From positions 558,001 through 622,000 of the forward strand of contig JASANH010001061.1 of assembly GCA_030248295.1 (NCBI GenBank): a stretch of DNA of 64,000 nucleotides, read 5' to 3'. Source of the DNA: Mesodorylaimus sp. YZB2_4. Taxonomy: Eukaryota > Nematoda > Enoplea > Dorylaimida > Dorylaimidae. Under the pieces are notes generated by a model that ran no database searches, had not been told where the DNA came from, and was given only the letters and a program-made list of their open reading frames with translations. A program made the translations under genes and the position numbers. Shown here piece by piece: positions 11,982 to 23,904 of the stretch. Positions within the stretch are counted from its first letter, which is position 1, and each line of letters opens with the position of its first letter.

Positions 11982-13815
11982 ATGGATGCAGATTCGGACG
12001 AGTACAATGATCGTACTAGACGGGATCAGTGCTATGTTTTTATTGATGCCGCAAGTTTATTAGATCCAGGCCAGCGCGTGGCCTCAAGAAACTTTAATCT
12101 ACACACCACAAGGGACCATCGCTTCAAGCTTGATTTGGGAAGCCTTGTGAAAAAAATCCTTCGTGATCGAAGAAAAGCCATAGTACCAATATTGTACTGC
12201 AATCCTTCAGTAAGACCCTTTATTGACATCGTGCTGGATGCATTTATGATACGAATGGTCGAAATCAAAACGCTTAAGCACTGCTGTGGCGATGAAAAAA
12301 CAGCCGTAGCGTGTCTGTCAGCTGATGTGTGGAAAGCGGCGCTCGAAAATCAAAACGGAGCCTCCCGCAGTGTATTCATTATAGTGGCTGGTTATCCAAA
12401 TATATGGCAGTTGAACGACATCATGAAACTTGGCTTTGCTCTCGAGATCTATTGTTGGGATAAAGAAGCAATTTCAGCTACGCGTGGACGGGACACATCA
12501 ACAAGCGGAAGGAACCTGGCAACATTCAGAAGGCACCCGTCAACACGTGGAAGGCACGCGTCAACACGCGGAAGGCATCCGTCAACACGCGGAAGGCACC
12601 TGGCATCACGTGGAAGGAGCCCGGAAAAGTTTGAAGCCTGTAAGAAAGTGTTCTATTTGGATAAGCTTGTCTTCAGTGAGCCCGTTTGCTATTCTATCAT
12701 TTGGCATTTTGGCGCCGACAAAAGTCAGATTCCAAAAGACCGTAGCATCGCGCACGTATTGCCCAAGAAAGCCGAAATAAGCTCCCATATGATGCAGTTA
12801 TTGGCTGAAAAAGCCACTGATTTTTTTAAACTTCCGTGTCAATGGTGCTATTTAAAAGAGGAAAGCGTAGTCGTGATCATCTTGCCGCCAGATGAGGATT
12901 CACAAGAATTGCCGTTCCGAGCGCGCGCATTGGCGCAAGAAAAGTGCCAACAGCAGGCTTGTTTTGCACAGCTTTTGCTGAACTGGAAGAGATCGAGAGA
13001 AATCGGTGAAGTATCTTGGATTGAAAACGTGCTCACACTAAGCGATTATTATTATCAAGCCCGCGCAAACGCAAACTCTAAAGAAGTACGCGAAGACGTT
13101 CAGCAGACCATGAAGGTATGCTCAAGTGAAAGGTAGTACTTTAGCTGGAAATGACTAGTGAGCGGGGGAGTCCTTCACCCTCGAGTTCTCAGTGCACATA
13201 CCTTTGTGTTTGATGATGACGTCGGAGAAACGCTAAAATAGGCGAGAATGCCCGACTGCAATTTTTCACAAATCTATGTTCTTGGAAACTGATTATCAGA
13301 AATCAATACTCAACAGTCATTTGCGTCGATCAAACACTCGCAAAATGCTCCACATTAACGCGGTGCAAAATGCTTTCTTCTTGCAGATCTCTGAAAAATA
13401 AAGCCTTTGCGCCTTGCGCTGCAAGCATATTATTTCGAAGTTGTATTGCCTCGGGCACTTATAATAGAAAGAGTTATTATACTAAGCGAATATATTTGAA
13501 AGAGGCACGCGAAAAAAGCAGAAAAAATTCACTTTTGGGCATAATAATTTGCGCAAGCATTGAAACTTTTAGGCTGTGGGCGGAATGACGTGGGAAATAT
13601 ACGACATCGCTGGCCACGTTTATTTATACAACAACAAATCAAAACTCCTCACATGGCTGCAGCTGGGCTCCGCTCCTTACGAAATTGGATGCTTCACGGC
13701 AGATGAGAACGAGTTGACTGAAGACAACAAAATAAACTGCGAGAATTTAATACCAGATTTATTACATCGCGGATACAGACTTGGTAAATGTCGAAATTTT
13801 TTAGTTGTAGGGTAG
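11982..13815 (+). CDS. degenerate NYN-domain paralogue without zinc fingers (copy 2)
   Basis: Exon 1 runs 11982-13115 and ends at a GTATGC donor in phase 0. Exon 2 starts at 13573 after TTTTAG and can be read to a TAG at 13815, giving about 458 residues. The NYN fold is recognisable (CYVFIDAASLL, FIIVAGYPNI, IYCW), but the usual FIDNSNL, EVD and AGDRD motifs read FIDAASL, TAVA and AGYPN. Only the first acidic residue is kept, so nuclease activity is doubtful. A stretch of seven-residue repeats (RHPSTRG type) is inserted after the domain. Exon 2 encodes the block beginning AVGGMTWEIYDIAG, almost the same as in copy 3. A phase-1 donor sits at 13784, but I find no downstream exon with the CCCH fingers, so the protein either ends by reading into the intron or the last exon is lost. 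It may be a pseudoenzyme or an early pseudogene. Confidence 0.75.
12485..12620 (+). repeat. 21-bp in-frame tandem repeat in NYN copy 2
   Basis: About six units of 21 bp (AAGGCACCCGTCAACACGTGG and variants) are in frame, so each adds seven residues of the type RHPSTRG. The four central units are nearly identical; the outer ones are degraded. The other three NYN paralogues have no such insert at this position, so the expansion is specific to this copy. Confidence 0.9.
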
Positions 13816-15224
13816 TTGGATCAAGCTGCTTACCATCCACGAGCAAATCCATGCAATAAAAAAACCAACATGGGTAATTAAAATCCAATAATTCTAGTGA
13901 AGTTAAAGAAAACGTGAATTGCATTGCGAGATGAAATTTGTGCACTGGACACGCACTGAAGCCAGAAGCTGAAGCCAGAGCATTCACTGAAGTCAGAGGC
14001 TTGGCGTGCCTACTGCCAAGGCTCTAACTTTGCTGAATTCGCACTTTCGGAGCTCCGAAACTTCAAGTAATACGAAGGGAGTTCAAAAGGTTCGTGCCTG
14101 AGCATCTTCCGCATGAGTTGCCGCGATGAAGTTTGCACTCTGCTTCACTATCCCACTAGAACCCATGCGAAAAATGACGCTTCGATTCAAGAGCTCTTGG
14201 AATATGGTCATCTGTGTGGAGGTAGTTTCCCTGAGTCCTTACTTGCATCGCAATACAGTATCCCCTCGCGGCAAGGTGGAACATGTTTGTAATCAGGCCT
14301 TTACCGCAAGGGAGGTGAACTCGCAATCGGAACAATGCGTGCGCGCTCTTGACGGTTCAGGTATTTTAACTGTACAAAGAACAATGGTAAAACAAACATT
14401 TAAAATACAACAATTTCAACTGTATTTTTCTACAACAAAGTATACATATTCTATCCGCTGTAATGCACAAACATTAAATGAGAGCAGTATCAGGTTTTAA
14501 AAGCTTGAACCCGGATTATATTCGCGAGGTCCAATCACAAGATAAACTGTAAATCATTATGAGTTGCCATTTAAAACTTTTGAAAAAATTGAGGAGTCCG
14601 CGTCAAGAGTGCGCACGCATAGTTCTGATTGCCAGTTAACCTTCCCAGGGTAAACGTTGTAAAGAGCGATAAATTTTTGAAGTTTTTCGTCAATAATTTT
14701 TGTTGGCAGGTTTGACTTTTTGATATTTCATTGCAACTTCCAAAATTCAAAGTTTTGTTATTTTTCAATATTGAATTAGTAAAGTAAAACAGCTTTGAAA
14801 ATTTTCGGGACTCGAGCTTTTTCCTTCTAGTAACTCTTTCAAAGAACTTCCTGCGAAAGACTGAGGGCACTGGCCTCCCTCGGGTCCCTGGCCCATTGGC
14901 CATGACCCTCAGGCCCCTGGTGCACCCGCCTGACCCGTGGAACAGCGCAAGTTGCCTATGGTGATATTGAAAAAAATAAAGACCTTGCCGACTGGTCTTC
15001 TACTTGTTTGCAGTTTTACCTTGAACGTACGCTGGGTCCTCGAGCCTACAGCAGTTGCCTTGCCTAAAGAAGGTGGATAGCACAGTGTTAAAAGCTGATT
15101 ATTTCCCTCGACCTGCTGGCAGCTGACTGATAATGAGCGCAAGGGCACTTGAAGAGGGCTAAGCGTGGAGCCAGGCATGAGAATCAGCCATTTTTGTAGT
15201 TCTTCCTTGAGTTATGAACAAGAT
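13816..15224. other. intergenic, no gene supported
   Basis: The open frames here are short and lack motifs; no zinc-finger exon for NYN copy 2 was found in any frame. The stretch around 14980-15130 (CCTTGAACGTACGCTGGGTC, then AAAGAAGGTGGATAG) is related to 29745-29880 and so belongs to a dispersed repeat. Confidence 0.5.
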
Positions 15225-15640
15225 CACATGGGGCCATCCATAGAGGTCGACCGCACAAAATCTCGATTTTTTGACCCACCCTCCCCCGACCGCATGCCGA
15301 CCACTTCTCGCGAACCCCCCTCAAAAATGGTCGACCACTTCACCCACAGCCCCGTTCTTTCCAAACGCAGTTTTGTGAAATGTTTCAGCTTATGCTTTCT
15401 TGAGCTTGACAAGGTGCCCTCTCCTTGGAAGACAAATCTTTTTTTGATTCATGGAGCGGACTTCTATTTTGTAAAAGCCTCCACAAACTTTTCCCACAAC
15501 TTTTCCCCATATTTTTTAAAAAGTTTTGCAGGTTGGGCCGCGTCGACCCAGTTCTCCATGGGACTCCCCATCATATTAGCTGGCCAGCAGTCATGATTTG
15601 ATAAGCGAGACTGTGAGGTGACCGCGGATAGGTGGGGATC
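15225..15640 (+). repeat. dispersed repeat with GGGCCATCCAT end, copy 1
   Basis: It starts with GGGGCCATCCATAGAGGTCG followed by ACCGCAC, and contains a TCGATTTTTTGACCC block and a CTCCACAAACTTTTCC block. The same blocks occur in reverse orientation at 36030-36395. No coding capacity is seen. The start motif is shared with three other copies in the window whose interiors differ, so this is a family with a conserved end and variable interior. Confidence 0.8.
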
Positions 15641-15715
15641 CCGATCCCAATCCTGATATTGAGGCATCGGGATTCTGCATATAATTATGATATGCATTGT
15701 TATGCATTATGATAT

Positions 15716-17120
15716 GCGTTTTGGGACTCCTTCGAGGCCACTTTCGACCGTAACAAGAGCTGCGATGACCGCACCAAGTTAGACTACCTCATGAAGTCGC
15801 TCAAAGGGGGAGCACTTGAAATGGTAAAAGGCTATGCAATCATCAACGAGAACTACGCTATCGTCGTTCGTCGTCTGAAACAACGCTATGATCAGCCAGA
15901 TCTTATCATCCGAGAACACGCCATCGGTATTAATGAACTCCCAGTCGCGCACACGATGAAATATGTCACAGTAATCTTGAACAAATTCGAAACACATTTG
16001 CGGTCAATGGAAGCCCTTGGAAGGGCCGTCGACAACGCTTGGGTCGACATCTTCTACTCCAAGTTGCCAGCCCGACTCATAATGACCGCTCACATGTCGA
16101 AAGAAAAGAAAAACCTCAAAGCGAAGATCAAAATCGCAAAGTCGAGAAATCTGCTCCTTATCGTCGTCCAATGGAGACGTTGCTGGTCCACTCGAAGAAA
16201 GTCCCAAACTGCGCCTTCTGCAAGGAAAAGCACTACTCGGATGAGTGCACAAAGTTCAAAACGGAAGATGAACGCCGAACCCGGTTGAAAAATCGCTGTT
16301 TCATATGTCTTCGGTCGAATCATCTCGCCAAGGATTGCAAAGAGAAGCAAAAACCCTGTCGCTACTGCAAATGGGAAAATCCAGAAATCCGAAAGCATCA
16401 TTCCGCCTTGTGCCCGGCCAAAGGCAAATCGACACCTCTTGAGGAAAACGCAAAACCAGAAGGAATCGCTCTATTTGCAAATACCAAACGGTCATTCTTG
16501 CAGACTGCGGTTGTAAACGCTTATCAGTTCCCAAGGAATAAAACGCCCAGGCAGAAGGTCAATCTTGTCATCGATCCAGGATCGACAGATACGTACATAC
16601 GCAAAGCCATCGCTGGCCAGTTACAATTGAAAGAGCTCAAACGCGAGAAGATTTGGGTTGGAAGGTTCCAATCGAAACCTGTCTGCATCACTACGCCTAT
16701 CGTAAAAGTCCATCTCGAAACGCGTGATGGGACTCGCATCAGTGTCCAAGCAAAGGTTCTGGACGAAATCACTACGCCGCTATATCGCCCGCAAGACGCA
16801 TATGAAGCTATCGCTGGAGAATTAGAAGAGTACGACATCGCAGACTCGACGCTGCATGAAGACAAACCATTCGGAGTCGATCTGCTATTAGGGAGCGACT
16901 ACTACCCGCTAGTCGCCATAGGCGCCCCTATCCGAATTCGAGATACAGTCAGCATCATCCCCACCAAGTTTGGCTACGTCATAGCTGGTCATTTGGAGGT
17001 ACGCTCAGATAACCATCAGCAACAAACGGCCATGCTCACAATCACGCAACCGTCAGTCTATGGAATCATGCCATTTGAAGAAACACTCGGCTCAGATCAA
17101 ATGCTGTGCGAACTTCAGGG
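15716..17120 (+). pseudogene. BEL/Pao gag and protease region, frame-broken
   Basis: The first frame (to about 16140) has the gag core typical of this family (LDYLMKSLKGGA, then RLKQRYDQPDLI). It continues in a second frame with two Cys-rich knuckles (CAFCKEKHYSDEC and CFICLRSNHLAKDC). Next comes a retropepsin-like segment VNLVIDPGSTDTYIR, where the usual DSG or DTG triad reads DPG. A further stretch (LLLGSDYYPLV) is the second half of the protease. The change of frame near 17115 separates it from pol; it may be mutation rather than programmed frameshifting, since another break lies only 1 kb upstream. Confidence 0.85.
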
Positions 17121-20100
17121 ATCTATGGGAACTCGAAAAGGTTGGTCTGAAACACGAGAAGAAGGAAGAAGAAGACGAGAAGGCACTCGATTATTTCAAT
17201 CGCACTATCGCGTACAGATATGGCCGATATGAGGTCAGGTGGCCCTGGAAGGACCCAGAGGTCAAACCGCCAGAAAATTATAAGCTCGCTCATGATCGCG
17301 TTATTTCGGTTTGCAAACGCTTGAAAGGTGAACCTGAACTCCTGAAGAAGTATGATGAAATCATTTGGGACCAATTAAAGAAAGGAATCATCGAAGAGGT
17401 TCCGGAAGCTGCAAAGGAACAGCCGCAAGGTCCAGTGCACTACTTGGCTCATCATCCAGTCATTACGCCGCAGAAAACAACTACAAAGGTTCGCATAGTA
17501 TATGATGGCTCCGCACGAAGCAAAACCACAGAACGAAGCTTGAATGAATGTCTTTACCGTGGTCCAGTCATCCTCGAAGATTTGGGCAAGTTACTGATTC
17601 GCTTCCGCTTACATAAAATCGCTCTCATTTCGGACATCGAGGAAGCATTCTTGCAAGTTGGCTTACAAGAAGAAGACCGTGATGTCACTCGCTTCATCTG
17701 GATCAAAGACATAACCAAATACGCATCGCCAGGCAACTTAATCGAATATCGTTTCACACCAGTGCCATTCGGGGTGGTCTCAAGTCCGTTCTTACTCGCA
17801 GCAACCATTTTGCATCATCTCAATCTGAAAGGTGGACCAGTTGCAGAAAAAATCGCCCAAAATATTTACGTCGACAACGTCATCACAGGCTGTCATACAA
17901 TCGAGCAAAGCCAGCAATTCTATGAGACGGCGAAAGGGCTCTTCGCCACCGCTTCAATGAACCTTCGTGAATGGACTACGAATGCCGAAGAGCTTCAGTC
18001 TTGGCTCCCCGAGAAGGACCGTGGACCATCGCAGAAAGTCAAAGTGCTCGGAATACATTGGGATGTGCAAGCAGACAGCATCAGCATCAATCAAGCCGAA
18101 CCCCTGAAACAGGATTTCATCACCAAACGAGCTATCCTCCGCTTCGTGCATCAAAGTTTTGACCCGCTTGGCATATTTTGTCCAATATACACCAAGGCAA
18201 AAGTGTTTCTGCAAAGCTTATGGGCAATCGACCTGCAGTGGGACCAACTGCTTCTGGCAGATCAATAACGATCATTCGAAATGATCCAAAAAGAAATATT
18301 GCAGTCAACGCCGCTCAACATCCCACGTTGGATTGGCACAAACGTCAAAGATGACATTTGGTTCGAACCTCACGCATTCTGTGACGCATCCGCACAAATG
18401 TACGCTACTGCAATCTATCTTCGTGAAATATCGTCAGATCGCATCAATGCCAACATCATCTTTGCAAAGTCAAGGTTGGCACCAGCCAGAACGATAACGA
18501 TACCTCGCTTAGAACTCCTCGGAGTCGACTTGGGCGTAAAGATAGTCGAATATGAGCAGCAAGCCTTCCCGGGCAAAATCGCTACCATCACGATCTGGAG
18601 TGATTCGCAATGCGTTCTCCATTGGATACGGTCAGTCAAGCCGCTCTCAGTCTTTGTCGAGAATCGAGTACGTGATATCAAGAAAAACCCACATCTGCGC
18701 TTCCGCTATGTGCCTACGAAAGACAATCCGGCAGACACAGCCACGAGAGGAAGGCCAAGCGCTGAACTGCAGAAAGATTCGCAATGGTGGCATGGCCCGA
18801 AATGGTTAATACATCCTGAATCGGATTGGCCAAGCAACGAATATATGTTGGATCAGACGACACAAGAAAACATCGAATCAACAGAGGCCAGAAAGAAAAC
18901 ACCGCTGTTTACAATGGTCGCCACAGCGAAGCCACCAGACCGGTTAGAAGTTCAGAACTTTTCAAACTATACACATCTGCTTCGAATCACGGCATTGTGT
19001 CAGAAATTTGGACGGAAATGCCTAAATCAAGACAGTGCTGAGGGACAACAACTCTCGGCGCATGACATAGAAATCGCAGAGTCATACTGGATCAAACGAG
19101 ATCAAGAAGAAGATCATGAAGAAGCGCACTTTGGAGAAGAACGACAACGTCTAGAATGTGGAGAATCAGTACACATCGGACAAATCCCGCTAGAACTGGA
19201 TGCCAAGGGTCTGATTCGAGGTCGAGGTCGGATCACGCACGCTCCTCTAAACGAAGAGGCAAAGAAACCAATCCTGCTATCGAGGAAATCTGAACTCGCG
19301 AAGTTGATAATCGCACACACTCACGCTCAACTGTGCCACGCTGGAACGGCACAGACGCTCGCTCATCTTCGCCAACGCTTTTGGATCACAGCAGGACGGC
19401 AGGTTGTGTTTAATGTCCTTCGGCGCTGCACTCAATGCAAGAAACTCGATGGAGGTCCATTTACTACGCCAGAATCTCCAAGCTTACCGCAAGAACGAGT
19501 CAATGTCTTCACACCGTTTGGGTCCATTGGCGTCGACTACCTTGGTCCACTCACTGTTAAAATCGGGAAGAACAAACTCGCAAAGCGTTGGATCTGCCTA
19601 TTCACATGCACCGCAACGAGGGCAGTCCATCTCGAGGTCGTCGAGGGCTTAAGCGCTGACGACTTTCTCAATGTTTTTCGCATCTATATCGCACGCCGAC
19701 AAAAGCCAAAAGTGGTCTGGTCGGACAACGCCGGTCAATTCACCGCAAAGCAGGTACAAAGGTTCGCTGCTGACCATGGAATTCAATGGAAACGTATGCC
19801 TGAACGGGCCCCCTGGATGGGTGGTTTCTACGAGCGACTTGTGGGAATGGTCAAGCGGGCGCTGCTCAAGACAGCCGGAAATGCACTACTCAACTCGCGA
19901 CAGCTGCAGGTGCTTACAGCAGAAATAGAAGCTGTAATCAGTGATCGCCCTCTCGTGCATGTGGGATCTGAAATCGGAGAGACTGTAATCACGCCAGCTC
20001 ATTTTATACATCCAGGAGAATCCCCTCGTGGAGAAAGCGTGGCCACCCCCAACGAACAGGCTGTTGAAGAATACTGGACACGTCTTCGCAATATATACAA

Positions 20101-20416
20101 TGCATTCGTTAGATTGTGGCAAACCGAATACCTGACATCTCTGCGGGAACGCCAAAGGGTTCAACTCAAACAAGGAAGGGCGAAGTCAGCATCCACACCG
20201 CAGATCGGAGAAATCGTTCAGATTAAATCAGAAGGCCCACGACATCGTTGGCGCACTGGCATCATCAAAGATTTCATAACATCAACCGATGGAAAAATTC
20301 GTGTAGCCATCATCAAGCTGACCAATGGACAAGAAATCAAACGCGCAATCGTGCAATTATACCCCTTAGAAATCGTCAGTGGGGAGTGTCGCGGATTGGA
20401 GAGCAACCGCGAGTGA
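17115..20416 (+). pseudogene. BEL/Pao pol: reverse transcriptase, RNase H, integrase
   Basis: One frame with a single TAA at 18266-18268. The reverse transcriptase shows VRIVYDGSAR, SDIEEAFLQVGL and the active-site box IYVDNVITG, with Asn in the place of the second Asp of YVDD. RNase H follows (FCDASAQMYATAIY, RLELLGVDLG, WSDSQCVLHW, RYVPTKDNPADTATRG). The integrase has the His-His-Cys-Cys zinc site (HAGTAQTL ... CTQCKKLDGG) and the DDE residues in GVDYLGPL, VWSDNAGQF and GGFYERLVG. A DUF5641-like end (GEIVQIKSEGPRHRWRTGII) closes it. Apart from the stop this part is well preserved, so the insertion is not very old. Confidence 0.9.
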
Positions 20417-20689
20417 TGTAAAGAAGGACGATAGCTAGATGACACTTTACACCCGCTAAGCCGGTTATCATGTTAGGACGTAAGAACGGGGCTTTTTCGC
20501 TTTACTGTCATAGTGTACAGTCGGTTCCAAAGAATTCTATCTATACAAACGCTAGTTTCCTAACGCATACGCCGCCAACAAGGCACGCGTCCGTCAACGG
20601 CTACCAATTAGCGTCATGCATGAGCATGGTACACTCTGATCCATCATATCTGCGATGAAGCAGTAGCGATGAAGGGACAACAGCAACAT

Positions 20690-21575
20690 CGGCTCAAATC
20701 GATAATGATAGCAACACTGATTTTACTTAGCCTAGGCTGACCTTGCCGGGACGCGTATCAGAACTACGCCTGTACTCATCAATTTCAGCTTATTTCTAAT
20801 GACTTAAACTCAACCTAATAAAAAGCTTAAAAAACCTGGATGACTAAAGTGTGCTTTAGTGAGGAAAACAGACCATTAGGCAAAAAGCAGGAAAATGCAA
20901 TAAATCCTGATCCCGATCAGGATTGCCCGCCGATCCTGGAAAAAGAAAAAGATCCCGATCCCGACCTATCCCCAGAGGTGACCAGCTCTCACGGCACCCT
21001 GTGTCTCCACCGGGAGCACCTCCACATGGGGGCATACTGGGTGAGAATTGGCTCAGGCTTGGCTTAGGGACCTCCCGACTGGTGTTCGAGGAGAGTTTCC
21101 CAATTCTCTGCCCCTTGGGTGGGCGTCCGCCATTTGACAGTAGCAGGGGTGTCGCCCAGAGCCAGGTGTCCAAAGCCAACGACAAGATACTAAACTGCCG
21201 TCCTCCGTCTATCAGAACCTCGGCCTCCCAGTCAGGGTTGCGGGCCAGCAATGCGGATCAACGCTTTAACCAGCTGAGCCATCGGCTCCCAACTTTTCCC
21301 TTCTGGATCAGATGCCATTCCAGCTAGGAATAAGAGTCCTGATAAACCCGAAATGGCATTATCGAGAATGAACGACCAAGGAGAAGAGAAGACAAAAGTT
21401 TTGAAGGTTTGAACGCGCGCTACTGGTGAAAATAAAAAGGTGTTTTTTGTCATCAAAAGTTTGAAAATTTGCTGCGGTCGACCAGGCCCCTCCCCCTCCT
21501 CCGACCGCACCTGACCACTTTTTGCTAACCCCCTTCCCCCCCCCCAGGCTGCGGTTATGGATGGCCCCATGCAAT
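20690..21575 (-). repeat. dispersed repeat family, copy 2 (inverted relative to 25185-26035)
   Basis: Read on the minus strand it starts at GGGGCCATCCATAACCGCAG, contains TTTTGATGACAAA, the GGAATGGCATCTGATCCAGA block, GGAGGCCGAGGTTCT and GGAGGACGGCAGTTTAGTA, and ends near 20690 with a GGTCAGCCTAGGCTAAGTAA-like tail. The same blocks appear on the + strand at 25185-26035 in the same order. No protein motif is seen; the open frames differ between copies. Confidence 0.85.
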
Positions 21576-21716
21576 GATTGCGGCTTGTCCGCCGATAACT
21601 GTTGTTTCCATTGCCTCCCATGGACGTCACGATACTAAGTCGCGCTGTGTAAAGCCCATGTGGCTTTAATCAGCGCGACATACGATCGTGACATGCATAA
21701 AAAAAGTAACTTTTAG

Positions 21717-22820
21717 CACCAAGCGCTAATATTGGTCAAATGTTCCATCCTGGCAGCGCTGGTCATATCGTGCCGACTGCCACGGCCCAGGCTGGACCGC
21801 GTGGATATTTGCCGAAAGAGGTTTTACCAGCGACTGCGGCGAACTTGCGGGCCACGCCTCGTTGGAATACGATGGCTGGCGTTGGAGTGGGCGGAGCTCT
21901 TCGTGCTCAAACGGCCCTGCAATCGGCGACTGGCGGGTTCATGCAAACTGCATACCCGCAGGCTGCGTCGAACATGGCGGCCCGTGCGCGAGTTCCAACG
22001 GCTGGTGCGGGAGTACGTCCTCAAGCTGGAAACGTGGGAGGCGCTCAGATGGCCAGACCGATCACAGGCAGCACGGCCCAAGTCATGCAGCAAGCCAGGA
22101 TTGCGGGTAGGATTTTATAAGTTGAAGATGTCTGGCTTGTGCAAATCGTGAATTTTAGGTGGAGTGATGCCCCTGGGCATGCAACAACGGCCGACGATGG
22201 GCGCCACTGGTCAACCGATGATGATGCAACAGCAACAGCAGCAAGTTCAGCAGCAACAAACGCAACGTTTCGGGCAGCCGGGCATTCAAGGCGGCGCTGT
22301 GGCTGGTAGCCAGCAGACGTTCAAGTACACGGCGAACACGAGGAACATGCCGCAACAGCAGCAGCCGCAATATCAGCAACAAATAATGCAACAACAGGTT
22401 GGTTCCAGGGGAGACAGTGTGTTGCGGGGTCGTGATATTGGCGTGTGTTTCAGATGGCTCCACAACAGTCGATCATGATTCACGGCCAAGAGCCATTGAC
22501 GGCGAGTATGCTGGCCGCGGCTATGCCGCAAGAGCAGAAACAAATGTTGGGCGAGCGCCTGTTCTTATTGATTCAACATTTGCATAGCGAATCGGCCGCA
22601 AAGATAACGGGCATGCTTTTGGCAATGGACAACAGCGAGTTGTTGATGATGTTGGAGAGCTCGGATCTGCTCAAGGCCAATGTGAGTGCAATGAGGATGG
22701 TCTGCGAGAGTGTGCTTATGGTAGATGCTTATGCGAGAGAGTGGTTATTTGTAGGTGGACGAGGCCGTGGCTGTGTTGCAAGCCCATCAGAAATCGGAAA
22801 AGAAAGAAGTTGGGCAGTAG
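21717..22820 (+). CDS. 3' fragment of a cytosolic poly(A)-binding protein gene (linker and MLLE domain)
   Basis: Four exons join in phase: 21717-22106, 22159-22397, 22454-22681 and 22755-22820. From the ATG at 21740 they give 299 residues. The product is the Pro/Gln-rich linker of PABPC (RATPRWNT, Gln-rich runs) followed by the C-terminal MLLE domain: [38 protein letters not shown] and a last exon [22 protein letters not shown] binds PAM2 peptides of translation and deadenylation factors. The first exon opens at a TTTTAG acceptor in phase 2 with the frame continuing from upstream, so it is an internal exon of a normal gene. No RRM exon is present upstream, where the BEL/Pao element and repeats lie. 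It may be a transposed fragment, or an RRM-free product if transcribed from the ATG. Splice sites and frame are all intact. Confidence 0.85.
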
Positions 22821-23904
22821 AGATCAAGGTGCGGTGAGAAAGAGTGGGAAAAATTTCAAAAAAAAATTGTTGCGACTTTTTTTTTTTGTTTTCTGGTCTG
22901 TGTCCATTTAGGTATTGTCTGAAAACGCATATGAGTGAACAAAAGGCTTGACGAACCCGCTCGTAGTTTGGTTTTTTTGACTTGGATTTTGACTATTGGC
23001 AGATGGTTTACATTTTTTGTTAAGAGCGGACGAGTCGTCGTTTTGTGTTTTCTTTACGCACATTTTGGGTTTGTAGGAAGGGGGCTTGCTTGCGTCTGGT
23101 TTTGTTAGGTACAGGAAAATGAAATGCATGATTGAGGGAGACGTCAAATGTCTTTGGCGTGGTTGGGATAATTACTTGAGAGCCCTTGTCGATGAAACTG
23201 TCGTGATTAGGGCATATGACTTCTCACGGATGCGGACGAAACCCCCAACAGTAGTCCATGGTTGCAGTATGATCGCCCTATGTCGCATGGGTGGGGCTAG
23301 GCTGAATTTCAAAAATTCGGCTAAATGCGGCGTTACTTGCATCGCTGGCACACTTCGGGTCGGGTTTGAGGCGGGCATAATTTTCTGATGGAGCGGGTCG
23401 AGGTGGGTCTATTGTACTTTTTCAGCCCCACGTTAGGCCTGGGTTTTGCTTGATCCTATTTTATGAGGCTAGCGCAAATGCATCCGCCCAAAACCTTACA
23501 AAAGCGCTCCGAATTTGAAGCTTTATTTAACCTCAAAAAACAACTTGGTGCCTTCTGTAGATGCGGGCAAGGCTCATAATACGACCAGCTGACCAAAGAA
23601 AGTATAATGGCGAATGAAGTTTAAGGGAAGCAGTAAAAAAGTGAAGAAGAAATTTGTGATTTATCAGGGTTTAGGAGGATTGAGTAAAGAGTGTGAATTT
23701 CGCAGTATATCATGAATATAGCGTAAGAAAATATCATTGAATTCCGGTTAATATGCAACGTCATCCTTGCTATGATTGTATCTAATTTTACAGGCTGATG
23801 CGGTTTTGCTTAAATTGACAGGTTCAAAATTATTAGATAAGTCGCAAATTTTTGTAATTGTTGGAAATCTAGTTTAAATCGCGAATATTTAGTTCATATC
23901 CTTT

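Larger units (their letters stand above)
15716..20460 (+). mobile_element. 5'-truncated, decayed BEL/Pao LTR retrotransposon
   Basis: The domain order gag (DUF1759-like), two zinc knuckles, aspartic protease, reverse transcriptase, RNase H, integrase and a C-terminal basic domain is the BEL/Pao order. The left end begins abruptly inside gag at about 15716, just after an AT-rich TATGCATTGTTATGCATTATG run, and no 5' LTR is visible. The sequence after the pol stop (20417-20560) may be the start of a 3' LTR, but no partner exists to prove it. Two frame changes (about 16140 and 17115) and one in-frame stop (18266-18268) break the coding region, so this copy is not autonomous. Confidence 0.92.

Noticed and set aside
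14126-14500. 124-residue + strand open frame
   Set aside because: No motif and no similarity to the missing zinc-finger exon of NYN copy 2.
15716-20416. Active autonomous retrotransposon
   Set aside because: 5' part and LTR are missing and the coding region has two frame changes and a stop.
22155-22463. Leu-rich minus-strand frame of 102 residues
   Set aside because: It is the antisense of the Gln-rich PABP linker exon (CAG/CAA repeats read backwards).
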